NCBI GenBank assembly: GCA_002747255.1
Contig: PDUC01000030.1
Coordinates: 34,620-98,619 of the forward strand
DNA length: 64,000 nucleotides
Source of the DNA: Acidobacteriota bacterium
GTDB lineage: Bacteria > Acidobacteriota > Holophagae > Acanthopleuribacterales > Acanthopleuribacteraceae
Direction: 5' to 3'
Shown here one piece after another: positions 19,319-28,010 of this stretch (its first letter is position 1; the number at the start of each line of letters is the position of its first letter). The position numbers and the translations under genes are program-made. The notes under the pieces were generated by a model. It was given only the letters and a program-made list of their open reading frames with translations. It made no database searches and was not told the origin of the DNA.

Positions 19319-19572
19319 ACCAATTGTTCCGCAATCTCTTGTAAACAATCATTCACTTCGCAGTTCGCCCGCCTGTTTTTGCTTTATCGAAACTTGAGGC
19401 TGTTTTACTCAGACTGAGCTTGTCGGGCTCTTGGAACCCATTGGCAAAAGTCACGTAAAAAATATTTTTTTGGTATGTTTATAAAGTATTTATAATGAAA
19501 GTAATAGATCTATCCTTGCTTCTAAATACTTGGTTTCCGATATTTGATCATGTATCTTTTTTGGGGGATTGT

Positions 19573-19578
19573 TATAAT
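19573..19578 (+). promoter_or_regulatory. Consensus -10 box (TATAAT)
   Basis: A perfect TATAAT occurs in an otherwise GC-mixed context about seven bases before a structured segment. No good -35 is found at 16-18 bases, so it may need an activator or use other contacts. Transcription would start near 19585 and give a leader of about 320 bases before pruA, or a separate small RNA. Confidence 0.45.
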
Positions 19579-19581
19579 GGA

Positions 19582-19840
19582 GCGGATCGTGCAAGGGCGA
19601 TTCACGAAAGAGGTCCGCGGTCACACCAATAACGATGCAGCTGTAAGCAAAGAGTCTGGTCTACAGTGGCTTTGACAGTCCGAACCCGGTATGGGTTCAA
19701 TAGATCAGATGAAGTCCGGTTGAACAGTGAATTGAACTTCACCATTCAGTAGACAGGATGTCCATCCAGGCTGTGTTTTAACTGGAAGTATCAACAGATG
19801 TTGGGCTTTGGAGTGTGAACACTTGGGTTTTTTCCATTGC
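19582..19840 (+). ncRNA. Candidate structured RNA or 5' leader of pruA
   Basis: The putative transcript opens with a hairpin in which GCGGA (19582-19586) pairs with TCCGC (19614-19618) and CGTG (19588-19591) pairs with CACG (19603-19606). Further along come CTGTA/TACAG and GAACCC/GGGTTC hairpins and, near 19820-19835, a short stem followed by six T. I compared it by eye with common riboswitches, 6S, tmRNA, SRP and RNase P cores and saw no match. It is either a new leader, a small RNA, or chance structure. Confidence 0.3.
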
Positions 19841-19904
19841 AGGATCGCAGACACAGCTATCAGTTTTCGTGTTAACAGCTTAATTTACAATCGGAGGCAG
19901 ACAA

Positions 19905-21530
19905 ATGTCGAACGCTTTTTTTAATGTACCAAGTCCTAAAAATGAACCAGTAAGGCAGTATGCGCCCAATTCACCGGAACGAGAGAGTCTCTTGGCGCGT
20001 GTGAAGGAAATGGCGGCTGAACACTATGAAATACCGCTGATCATTGGCGGGAAAGAGATTTTTACTGGAGATACAGATCAGTGTATCATGCCCCACAAGC
20101 ATCAGCATGTGTTAGCAACCTACCATCGGGCATCTGAGAGCCACGTTGAATTAGCGATTAAAGAAGCGCGTCGAGCCTGGCTGAAGTGGTCTGAAATGCC
20201 ATGGCAGGATCGCGCGGCTATTTTCCTGAAAATGGCAGACCTTCTTGCCGGCCCTTACAGAGACACGCTCAATGCTGCTACCATGCTGGGACAGAGTAAA
20301 ACAGTCTTCCAGGCGGAAATCGATTCGGCTTGTGAATTAATCGACTTTTTCAGATTCAATGTGAAGTTCATGGCAGATATTTATTCCGATCAGCCCGAGT
20401 CTTCCGCCGGCATGTGGAACCGCAGTGAATACAGGGCACTTGAAGGCTTTATCTTTGCCATTACGCCTTTTAATTTCACTTCAATTGCGGGCAATCTGCC
20501 CACCGCGCCGGCATTAATGGGTAATGTCGCTCTTTGGAAACCCTCTCACACAGCGGTGTACTCCGGCTATTTCCTGATGAAACTCTTCAAGGAAGCCGGT
20601 TTACCTGACGGTGTCATTAACTTCGTTCCCGGTCCCTCTCCCAAAGTTGCCAAAGTGGCTATCGAATCGCCTGACTTCGCAGGTATTCACTTCACTGGAA
20701 GCACGGGCGTATTCCAGAAAATCTGGAATACCATCGGCAACAACATCAGCAATTACAAGAGTTACCCTCGTATTGTTGGAGAAACAGGCGGGAAAGATTT
20801 TATTTTTGCTCACGAAACAGCTGATCCGGAAGCGGTTGCGGTCGCTATTTTACGGGGCGGATTTGAATTCCAGGGCCAGAAGTGTTCCGCAGCATCGCGC
20901 ATTTACCTGCCAACCAATCTCTGGGGCGCCGTCAAGAAGAAACTCATAGCGGATCTCGAGACTGTCAAGGTGGGCGATGTAACCGATCTGGGTAATTTCA
21001 TGGGAGCGGTCATCGACGATCGAGCTTTCAACAAGATCTCCGGCTACATCCAGCACGCCAAGGACAGCGACGATGCCGAAATTATTTTCGGCGGGAATTG
21101 CAACGATGAAGTGGGCTATTTCATTGAACCAACCGTGATTCTCACTACCAATCCTAAATTCAAGACCATGGTGGACGAAATTTTTGGTCCCGTTGTCACC
21201 ATTTACCTGTATGATCCGGAGAATCTCGAAGAAGCACTCACTCTTTGCGATGAAACCTCACCTTACGCGTTGACCGGGGCCATTTTTTCCAAGGATCGCT
21301 ATGTGATTGGAGACATGGTCAAGAAACTGCGTCACGCGGCAGGTAACTTCTACATTAACGACAAACCAACTGGTGCCGTCGTTGGTCAGCAACCATTTGG
21401 CGGCGGTAGAGCCAGCGGTACAAATGACAAAGCCGGTTCGGCACTCAACCTGACTAAATGGATAAATGCACGAACGATTAAAGAAACCTTTGTACCTCCG
21501 ACCAATTACCGCTATCCTTATATGGACTGA
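19905..21530 (+). CDS. pruA: L-glutamate gamma-semialdehyde (P5C) dehydrogenase
   Basis: Oxidises glutamate semialdehyde, in equilibrium with pyrroline-5-carboxylate, to glutamate with NAD+ in proline catabolism. The 541 residues match the stand-alone, eukaryote-like P5CDH group: IFAITPFNFTSIAGNLPTAP, the general base glutamate in VGETGGKD (E293), the nucleophile in GQKCSAASR (C327) and the late GAVVGQQPFGGGRASGTNDK. No proline dehydrogenase is in the window. The next gene follows after nineteen bases. Confidence 0.96.
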   Translation: MSNAFFNVPSPKNEPVRQYAPNSPERESLLARVKEMAAEHYEIPLIIGGKEIFTGDTDQCIMPHKHQHVLATYHRASESHVELAIKEARRAWLKWSEMPWQDRAAIFLKMADLLAGPYRDTLNAATMLGQSKTVFQAEIDSACELIDFFRFNVKFMADIYSDQPESSAGMWNRSEYRALEGFIFAITPFNFTSIAGNLPTAPALMGNVALWKPSHTAVYSGYFLMKLFKEAGLPDGVINFVPGPSPKVAKVAIESPDFAGIHFTGSTGVFQKIWNTIGNNISNYKSYPRIVGETGGKDFIFAHETADPEAVAVAILRGGFEFQGQKCSAASRIYLPTNLWGAVKKKLIADLETVKVGDVTDLGNFMGAVIDDRAFNKISGYIQHAKDSDDAEIIFGGNCNDEVGYFIEPTVILTTNPKFKTMVDEIFGPVVTIYLYDPENLEEALTLCDETSPYALTGAIFSKDRYVIGDMVKKLRHAAGNFYINDKPTGAVVGQQPFGGGRASGTNDKAGSALNLTKWINARTIKETFVPPTNYRYPYMD

Positions 21531-21549
21531 TTGAACACAGGGTCCTTGC

Positions 21550-22671
21550 ATGTCAATTTCCGGTAATCTATCCACAATGAATCTTTCCGAGATTCTTCAA
21601 TGGCTTAAATTAGGTCAGAAGACCGGAACTCTGCTAATTGCCACCGAAGAAATTACAAAGGAAGTTTACTTTAAAGGAGGAAATGTCTGTTCGGCATCTT
21701 CCTCCGACCCTTCCGAATTTACGGGCCAATTCCTGCTGAACTCGAACAAATTGTCCGAAAGACAGTTAAAAGTAGCCTTAGACATGCAAGGCCGTGACAA
21801 TGAAATGCTCGGAAGCATTTTGTTAAAGCAGAATATTCTTTCAAACGACGAGTTGCTCAAAGTCCTAAGACAGGTTTCAGAGGAAATTATTTACGATCTC
21901 TTTCTCTGGAACGAAGGCAAATTTGAATTCAAAGATGGATCACTTCCGGCCAGGGATATGATCCAGTTTGATCTTGACATAACACATTTAATTCTGGAAG
22001 GGGTGCGCCGATCGGATGAATGGACGCGAATTCGGGAGGTTTTCCCCAATGAAGAAGTGGTTCTGAAATTGGTCTTGCACAACGTCATCGGCAGCTTACC
22101 GTTGTCTGCCAATGAGGCGATGCTTCTTCGCCTGGTGGATGGTAAGCGCAACATGAAAGCCATCGCATTGGAAGTGCGCTCCAACTTGTTCAATGTGGCT
22201 CGTGCTTTTTTCGATCTCTACCAGTCGAAATTGGTCGAGGTTGGCGATTATTCACAAAACTACATTGAAACATCGGGCTCCGAAGAGAGAGATCCGGCAA
22301 GGAATCAAATTCACAAAATAGATAAATACATTGAAACTGGAAAGCTCGACCGAGCGAGACGCGAAATTGAGCGATTGAGAATTACCCACCCCAATCATCC
22401 CAGATTGAGCAGTCTCGATGAAAACTGTCAGGAGAAAGTCCTTGAAACGACAGCTAAAAAAATGATCAATTTTGCCGCGGTCCCCAATCTCAACATGGCC
22501 ATCGATGATATTACAAAGTTGCCGTTATCACCCGAAGAGGGGTTCATTATTTCAAGAATCAATGGTATTTGGGATGTCCAGTCTATCATTAAAATAGCCC
22601 CGTTTGATGAAACGGTATCTTTGAAAACATTTAAAAAATTTCTTGATGATGGAGTAATAAAGTTTAAATGA
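21550..22671 (+). CDS. DUF4388 (PatA-like N-terminal) domain protein
   Basis: A 373-residue soluble protein. The first 100 residues form a DUF4388 domain (SGNLSTMNLSEILQWLKLG, TGTLLI, VYFKGGNVCSA), a fold seen in PatA-type regulators and in many uncharacterised proteins of Acidobacteriota and Myxococcota. Later parts look helical, with a LRLVDGKRNM segment typical of winged-helix-like repeats that recur near 340-373. The function is unknown. It overlaps by four bases the next gene, a TonB-C-like membrane protein, and a second DUF4388 gene in this window lies just after tonB. Confidence 0.75.
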   Translation: MSISGNLSTMNLSEILQWLKLGQKTGTLLIATEEITKEVYFKGGNVCSASSSDPSEFTGQFLLNSNKLSERQLKVALDMQGRDNEMLGSILLKQNILSNDELLKVLRQVSEEIIYDLFLWNEGKFEFKDGSLPARDMIQFDLDITHLILEGVRRSDEWTRIREVFPNEEVVLKLVLHNVIGSLPLSANEAMLLRLVDGKRNMKAIALEVRSNLFNVARAFFDLYQSKLVEVGDYSQNYIETSGSEERDPARNQIHKIDKYIETGKLDRARREIERLRITHPNHPRLSSLDENCQEKVLETTAKKMINFAAVPNLNMAIDDITKLPLSPEEGFIISRINGIWDVQSIIKIAPFDETVSLKTFKKFLDDGVIKFK

Positions 22672-23789
22672 AAAAAGATCAGCAGCCTTTACCCAGAAGA
22701 GAGTTTAATCTGGACCAGGTGGACTTGCGTTCAGATGTAACAGTGGACCGCTTTAAGGAGCCGGAAGTTGAAGAGAAAAAGGTGCATAAAGCCAATCGAA
22801 CGCGTGAGTTGTTTTTCTCTGCGCTTTTGAACCTGATTCTGGCTGCCGGAATAGGCTATCTCGTCTGGGAACGTCAGCAGTGGCAAGCTAATGCCCATGC
22901 TGAGATGAAAAAGGTGAGGAGTGAACTCCAGACTCAGTTAGAAGAATTAAAGGCAGCTCGGGAGCGGGTTGCTGAATTAAAAGGGAACAACAAACAGCTT
23001 GAAAAAAAGGGAACCTCTTTATCCAATAAAGAAAAGAATTTGAATTCAAGCGTTCAAAAATACAAAAAAGAGCTGGGCCTGTACAAGACGGAAAACAGCT
23101 CTTTAAAGAAAAAACAAGCTGGCTTAAAGAAGGAAGTAGCCAGTCTTAAAAAGAAATACAACAGCTTGAAGTTGAAGTCGAAGAAAAAAGAAAAGGAGTT
23201 GACGACGGCGCTTGAAAACTCAAAGGCAGAATTCATTGACAAAGCCAATGAGCATCAGGTGAAAGTTGACGGTTTACAGAACAGCATCAACCAACTTCAG
23301 TCCGAACGCGTTGCTTTAAAGCGAACGGTAGATCAGTACAAGCAACAAATTGAAGAAGAAGCACGTGCCGGGAAAGCGGCCATGCGTCAACAGGGGAGTC
23401 TGGTTAGTGAGAACCGGAGTCTGAAGAGCCAGCTGAAGAAAATTGAAAAGAAAAATGAACAATTAACAAGAGAAATTAAAGATTTAAAAGAAGTTACAAC
23501 TGGTGAGCTAATTCCCTTTTCTTCTGAAATTATCATGCCGGTTCCCCACTACAAGGAACCCGTTCCCAAAGGTGTCAAGTGGCCAAAAGGCTCGGATGTC
23601 GTTGTGGTCCATATGCTCATAAACGAAGCGGGTGCAGTTGCCGAAATTTTCTATCCTCACGGTCAGTTCATCGATGCTTCCTTCAAATCCATCATGAGCC
23701 CCAATCTTTTCAAATGGAAATTCTCGCCGCCCAAATACCGCAACATGAATGTCAAAGCCTGGATTCCAGTAGTAATCCGGGAACCATGA
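22668..23789 (+). CDS. Inner-membrane coiled-coil protein with TonB-C-like end
   Basis: A 373-residue protein with a cytoplasmic head of about 45 residues, a membrane segment near residues 47-66, a lysine/glutamate-rich coiled coil from about 75 to 275 that spans the periplasm, and a final 90 residues resembling a TonB C-terminal domain (GSDVVVVHMLINEAGAVAEI, then FKWKFSPPKYRNM). The layout is like a TonB in which the proline-rich spacer is replaced by a coiled coil. It overlaps the DUF4388 gene and dnaG by four bases each. Confidence 0.68.
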   Translation: MKKDQQPLPRREFNLDQVDLRSDVTVDRFKEPEVEEKKVHKANRTRELFFSALLNLILAAGIGYLVWERQQWQANAHAEMKKVRSELQTQLEELKAARERVAELKGNNKQLEKKGTSLSNKEKNLNSSVQKYKKELGLYKTENSSLKKKQAGLKKEVASLKKKYNSLKLKSKKKEKELTTALENSKAEFIDKANEHQVKVDGLQNSINQLQSERVALKRTVDQYKQQIEEEARAGKAAMRQQGSLVSENRSLKSQLKKIEKKNEQLTREIKDLKEVTTGELIPFSSEIIMPVPHYKEPVPKGVKWPKGSDVVVVHMLINEAGAVAEIFYPHGQFIDASFKSIMSPNLFKWKFSPPKYRNMNVKAWIPVVIREP

Positions 23790-25600
23790 ATGAGGATATT
23801 CGGCAGCAAATAAAGGACGCGCTGCCCCTTTCCACCATCGTTAGCCGCTATGTGCCCTTGAAAAAAAAGGGGAACAGGCTCCTGGCTTGCTGTCCTTTTC
23901 ACAGTGAAAAAACGCCCTCGTTTTCCGTTAACGATCAAAAGGGCTTTTACTATTGTTTTGGTTGCAAGGTAGGCGGGGATCACTTCAAGTTCATTCAGTC
24001 GGTGGAAAACCTCGAGTTTTACGAAGCTCTGGAGTTCCTCGCGGATCTGGCCGGAATGGAACTTCCAAAGAGAGGTCACTTTGGGCCGGATCGTAAAACG
24101 GTTGAAATCTATCGCCAGATCAACGAACAGGCTGTGGAATTTTATGAAAAACAACTGAACCAGCATCAACAGGCCAGAGCTTACCTTGAAAAACGCGGTA
24201 TACAAGCCAGTACCCGGAAATTGTTCCGGCTGGGAGTGGCTCCCAGTCAATGGGACTTGCTTTATCAAACAATGAAAGACCGTTATCCTGCGGAAGTCCT
24301 GCGGCAATGCGGACTTTTCAGGGAAAAAAACGGCAGGCATTACGATCTATTTAACCGGGGTCGAATTATTTTCCCTATTTTTGATGTACACGGTCATGCC
24401 GTGGCGTTTGGTGGACGGTTAGTTGAAGGCGAAGGCCCGAAATACATTAACTCACCTGAGACGCCTATCTACACCAAGGGAAAGCATGTCTACAATCTGA
24501 ACTTCGCCAGACCCTTTTTAAAAAAAGGACAGGATCTGGTCGTAGTGGAAGGGTACATGGATGTGATTCAAATTTATCAGGCGGGGATAGGCGCGGTGGT
24601 TGCCCCTCTGGGCACAGCTTTCACCGCGGATCAAGCGCGTCTGGCAAAGCGCTATGCCAAAAGTGTGGTTTTGAGTTTCGATGGAGATCGCGCGGGTTTC
24701 AGCGCGGCTCGAAAAACCATTGACGCCCTGCTCGTTCAAGATCTGGACACCAGGGTCATGTCGCTCCCCAAGGGGATGGATCCCGATGATTTCATTCTCG
24801 AGAAGGGAGTAGAGGCCTACGGCAAGCTCGTTAAGGATGCCGCTGATTTTTTTGATTTTCTGTTTTCTTATTTCCTTCAAGACAGCGGTGGAACAGAGCG
24901 GGAGATGACACCCCGACAGGTCAGTACGCTTATTCGGGAATGCGTTCCAAGTATGTCTCTCATTAAAGACCCCGTTATCAAAGAGTCCTATTTCAGGAAA
25001 TTATCAGAGCGAACAGGTGCCTCCCTGCGTTCCATCAAGCACATTTTGCTGGAAAACAAGAAGCCAAACAAACAGTCCGAAAAACAGGGTGAAGCACACT
25101 TTGATCACCACAGGCAGGAACAGGTCAAACCTCTGGCACTTATCGAAAAAGAGTTAATTCGACTGCTCTTGAGAGTATCGGACTTCTCCATGGCATTAAA
25201 CGAGCAGGAACAGAGTCTCTTTGATGACTATCTCAAACAGTTTTTTGAAGAGAGAAGGGGCGTATGGGCCTTTTTAAGGGAAGAGGGCGAAGAAAAAATG
25301 GACCTGCTCAAGGAGATGCCCGATTCGCTGTCTCATGAGTTGAGAGAGCTCTACCTTGAAGATGAAAACGCGGTTGGTGAAGACAGGGAACTTGTTGATC
25401 AAATCCGCTCTCTCTATTTTGATCTCACCATCTGGTATCTGGAACGACAGAGTCAAAAACTCTCCGAACAGAGACAGCGACTGCCTGATTCTGATTTCCA
25501 GAGAAGAGCTGAATTTTCGGCCAATAAAGCCAAAATTGAAAAAAAGATCAGGGTACTCAGAGAACAGATTCGCAGACAAAAGGGAAGGAGTTATGGCTGA
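23786..25600 (+). CDS. dnaG: DNA primase
   Basis: Makes RNA primers at the replication fork. The 604 residues contain the CHC2 zinc finger C36-x2-H39-x17-C57-x2-C60, the RNA-polymerase core with KYINSPETPIYTKG, and the Toprim motifs VVVEGYMDVI and SFDGDRAG. The C-terminal helicase-binding region is present but weakly conserved. The start overlaps the previous stop (ATGA). The usual rpsU-dnaG-rpoD order is absent: the upstream partner is the coiled-coil gene and the downstream one is a flavin-binding-like gene. Confidence 0.97.
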   Translation: MNEDIRQQIKDALPLSTIVSRYVPLKKKGNRLLACCPFHSEKTPSFSVNDQKGFYYCFGCKVGGDHFKFIQSVENLEFYEALEFLADLAGMELPKRGHFGPDRKTVEIYRQINEQAVEFYEKQLNQHQQARAYLEKRGIQASTRKLFRLGVAPSQWDLLYQTMKDRYPAEVLRQCGLFREKNGRHYDLFNRGRIIFPIFDVHGHAVAFGGRLVEGEGPKYINSPETPIYTKGKHVYNLNFARPFLKKGQDLVVVEGYMDVIQIYQAGIGAVVAPLGTAFTADQARLAKRYAKSVVLSFDGDRAGFSAARKTIDALLVQDLDTRVMSLPKGMDPDDFILEKGVEAYGKLVKDAADFFDFLFSYFLQDSGGTEREMTPRQVSTLIRECVPSMSLIKDPVIKESYFRKLSERTGASLRSIKHILLENKKPNKQSEKQGEAHFDHHRQEQVKPLALIEKELIRLLLRVSDFSMALNEQEQSLFDDYLKQFFEERRGVWAFLREEGEEKMDLLKEMPDSLSHELRELYLEDENAVGEDRELVDQIRSLYFDLTIWYLERQSQKLSEQRQRLPDSDFQRRAEFSANKAKIEKKIRVLREQIRRQKGRSYG

Positions 25601-26033
25601 TTTACTCCCGTTTGAAATCTTTCTTCAAAGTCAGTTTGTCTTTTCCATGGCGGTTGTGAACCATAACAAGCCCCACTCCGCACCCTGCTTTTATGTTTTC
25701 AGACCGGAAGCCGGCGAATTGATCTTTGTTTCCAGCCCCGATACCCTCCACATGCAGGCAGCCATGACTTCCGATTGGGTTGCCGGTTCAGTCTACCGTT
25801 CCACCGAAACGGTCGAGGAGATTCAGGGTGTGCAGTTTCGGGGAAAACTCAAAGTTCTCAGTGATCGTGAAGAGCAAACTGCACGCCATCGCTTTACGCG
25901 CAGGTTCCCCTATCCCGTGCCGGAGGGTACGAAAAGCTGGTGCCTGGAGCTTCTTTGGGTCAAGTTTACGGATAACACCAGGGGCTTTGGATTTAAAGAA
26001 ATATGGACCCGATCAGGGGATGGGCGGTTTTAG
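25593..26033 (+). CDS. UPF0306 YhbP-like (flavin-reductase/PNPOx fold) protein
   Basis: A 146-residue protein matching the YhbP family by IQGVQFRGKLKVLS, RRFPYPVP and VKFTDNTRGFGFKEIW, in the same order and spacing. The fold is the FMN-binding split barrel of pyridoxamine-phosphate-oxidase-like proteins; the substrate is unknown. GGAAGGAG precedes the ATG, which overlaps the end of dnaG by eight bases, so it is the last gene of that run. Confidence 0.83.
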   Translation: MADLLPFEIFLQSQFVFSMAVVNHNKPHSAPCFYVFRPEAGELIFVSSPDTLHMQAAMTSDWVAGSVYRSTETVEEIQGVQFRGKLKVLSDREEQTARHRFTRRFPYPVPEGTKSWCLELLWVKFTDNTRGFGFKEIWTRSGDGRF

Positions 26034-26183
26034 TTCTTCTTCCCAGATAAAGGGATCTTCGCGTTCCTCTGAAGGTTCAGGATCTGGAAAAACAACCAGA
26101 ACGTGAACGGGACCCGTTGTATCTGGAAAAGTGAAAAGAAAATCAATTTGACCGTTTTCGTAAATTGCCTGTAGTGCTTTCAT
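26013..26183 (-). CDS. Small protein, 56 residues, AF2212/DUF104-like
   Basis: A gene too short for usual length cut-offs. Its ATG follows the comM stop directly (TAAATG), and AGGAGG inside the comM end is placed correctly for it, so translation is probably coupled. The first 30 residues, starting MKALQAIYENGQIDF, resemble the short AF2212/DUF104 beta proteins, often found as antitoxin-like partners, but no toxin gene sits next to it. The C-terminus is acidic and proline-rich. Its 3' end overlaps the convergent YhbP-like gene by 21 bases. Confidence 0.62.
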   Translation of the reverse strand: MKALQAIYENGQIDFLFTFPDTTGPVHVLVVFPDPEPSEEREDPFIWEEELKPPIP

Positions 26184-27737
26184 TTATGCCTCCTGTGCCT
26201 GTTTGAAGTGAACGTTGTTCTTTTTGTCGAATTGTCTGTAATTAAATGCTTCCCGAATGTGATCTGTTTGTATGTCTCTACTGTCTTCAAGATCAGCAAT
26301 GGTGCGGGCGATCTTGAGAATCTTGTCGTGTGCCCGACTGCTGTACCCAAGACGCTCCACTGAATTGATGAGCATGTTGGCCGTTTTGTCATCCAACTGA
26401 CAGTGGAGATGGGTTTCCCTGCTCGACATGGTGCTGTTGGTTGTAAGCGATGTTTCAAACCTTTTGAGTTGAATTTTCCTGGCTGCAAGCACCCTTTTGC
26501 GAATTTGAGTGCTGCTCTCGGAGGGCGGCAGTTTTCGAATGGATCGCAAACTGATCGTGGGTACTTCAACTTGAAGGTCGATGCGGTCCAGCAGAGGTCC
26601 TGAGATTCTGGATCGGTATTGGTTGATTTGATGGGGATTGCATTCACATCTGTTCTTGGGATCACCTTTCCAGCCGCAGGGACAGGGGTTCATGGCCGCG
26701 ATGAGCATGAAATCCGCCGGAAAAGTGATTTGCTGGCTGGCACGGCTGATGGTCACTTTTCTGTCTTCAAGCGGCTGTCTCAAGACCTCCAGCACCATGC
26801 GCGGGAATTCCGGGAACTCATCGAGGAATAAAACGCCTTTGTGAGCCAGGGTTACTTCACCGGGACGGGGAAACGTGCCGCCGCCGATCAGGGCAATGGG
26901 GCTGGCTGTGTGATGAGGAGCGCGATACGGTCTCTTCAGCATGACACCCTGTCCTGACGGCAGTTTTCCAGAGCAGCTGTAAACACGTGTGACTTCAATA
27001 ATCTCATCAGTTGAAAGGGACGGCAGAATACTGGTAATTCTCTTGCTCAACATGGACTTACCCGAACCTGGCGGTCCAAACAGCAGAAGATTGTGCGATC
27101 CGGCAGCGGCGATTTCAATGGCTCTCTTGGCCATGGCCTGCCCTTTGACCTCACTGTAATCCAGATGATGTGAAGACGGTTCTTTCATTTGATCTTTGAG
27201 AGACGCGGTGACCGGTTTGCGGGTGTGCCTTCCTCTCAGGAAATCAACAGACTGCGAGAGCGAATCAAATTCATATATTTCCAGCCCCTCGATGAGTGCG
27301 GCCTCAAAACCGTTTCCCCTTGGCAGGAATAGCCGTTTCATACCCTCACGTTTAGCGAGTTCGGCAATGGCCAGAGCGCCTTTGATTGGCCTTAGAGAAC
27401 CATCCAAGGCTATTTCTCCGGCAAACAAGGTGTGTTCCAGTTGATCCGTTTTAACGAGACCCTTGGCGCAAAGAATGCCGATAGCCATGGGGAAATCGAA
27501 AAGCGGGCCTTCTTTTTTGAGATCAGCCGGGCTTAGATTGACGACAATCATGTCATCCATAAGACTGAAACCGCTGTTGGTGATAGCCGGTATGAGCCGG
27601 TCTTTTGCTTCCCTTGTGGCCGCATCAGGTAAGCCGACGATGTTGATACAGAGCTTCCACGGACGCACGTCCACTTCCACGGTCACTCTGGACGCAGAAA
27701 CACCTACTGGGCAAGCGCAGTTTGTAATTGAGATCAT
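26184..27737 (-). CDS. comM: ComM/YifB Mg-chelatase-like AAA+ ATPase
   Basis: A 517-residue protein with the N-terminal ChlI-like domain, the AAA+ core (P-loop LLLFGPPGSGKSM, Walker B GVLFLDEFPEF) and the cysteine cluster NPCPCGWKGDPKNRCECN of this family. ComM is a hexameric branch-migration helicase that helps integrate DNA during natural transformation. I take the ATG at 27737 because AAGGA stands at proper spacing; an ATG three codons upstream touches the same ribosome site. A good promoter lies 50 bases upstream. Confidence 0.95.
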   Translation of the reverse strand: MISITNCACPVGVSASRVTVEVDVRPWKLCINIVGLPDAATREAKDRLIPAITNSGFSLMDDMIVVNLSPADLKKEGPLFDFPMAIGILCAKGLVKTDQLEHTLFAGEIALDGSLRPIKGALAIAELAKREGMKRLFLPRGNGFEAALIEGLEIYEFDSLSQSVDFLRGRHTRKPVTASLKDQMKEPSSHHLDYSEVKGQAMAKRAIEIAAAGSHNLLLFGPPGSGKSMLSKRITSILPSLSTDEIIEVTRVYSCSGKLPSGQGVMLKRPYRAPHHTASPIALIGGGTFPRPGEVTLAHKGVLFLDEFPEFPRMVLEVLRQPLEDRKVTISRASQQITFPADFMLIAAMNPCPCGWKGDPKNRCECNPHQINQYRSRISGPLLDRIDLQVEVPTISLRSIRKLPPSESSTQIRKRVLAARKIQLKRFETSLTTNSTMSSRETHLHCQLDDKTANMLINSVERLGYSSRAHDKILKIARTIADLEDSRDIQTDHIREAFNYRQFDKKNNVHFKQAQEA

Positions 27738-27786
27738 GTGAATCATCCTTTCTATCAGGATGACTGCTTAACTTTTCGATAAGCTA

Positions 27787-27815
27787 ATAATAAGCCCAAA
27801 GATTCCAATCGTCAA
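27787..27815 (-). promoter_or_regulatory. Sigma-70-type promoter of comM
   Basis: On the minus strand TTGACG (27815-27810), a 17-base spacer and TATTAT (27792-27787) give a near-consensus promoter. The start point would be near 27780, about 43 bases before the comM ATG. Confidence 0.7.
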
Positions 27816-28010
27816 GCACTTTTCAGTACGGGATATGCGGTAGCCAATCCTGGAAATCCACTTTAAATATTTGAAAAGAACAGGCAGAATGACCATCGAT
27901 AAGATCCGTTGTTACGTGTTTGAAGGTAGCCGACCCTGGCTTCTTCTGTCTTGTTGTCTTCAGGCTTTTTTTACCGTATGCAAAAACAGGTTGACCTGGC
28001 AGATGCACGT

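Larger units (their letters stand above)
19319..19904. other. Long non-coding leader upstream of pruA
   Basis: This 586-base gap has no credible open frame. Its first 250 bases are AT-rich and show nothing I recognise. From about 19573 it contains a promoter-like element and several inverted repeats, described separately. A ribosome site (GGAGG) for pruA lies near its end. Confidence 0.55.

Noticed and set aside
19573-19840. 6S RNA, c-di-GMP-I or other known riboswitch
   Set aside because: No known conserved core was matched by eye; left as an unnamed candidate.
23579-23785. Longer dnaG reading frame from 23579
   Set aside because: It runs in the shadow of the coiled-coil gene, and the CHC2 domain needs no such extension; the ATGA at 23786 fits.
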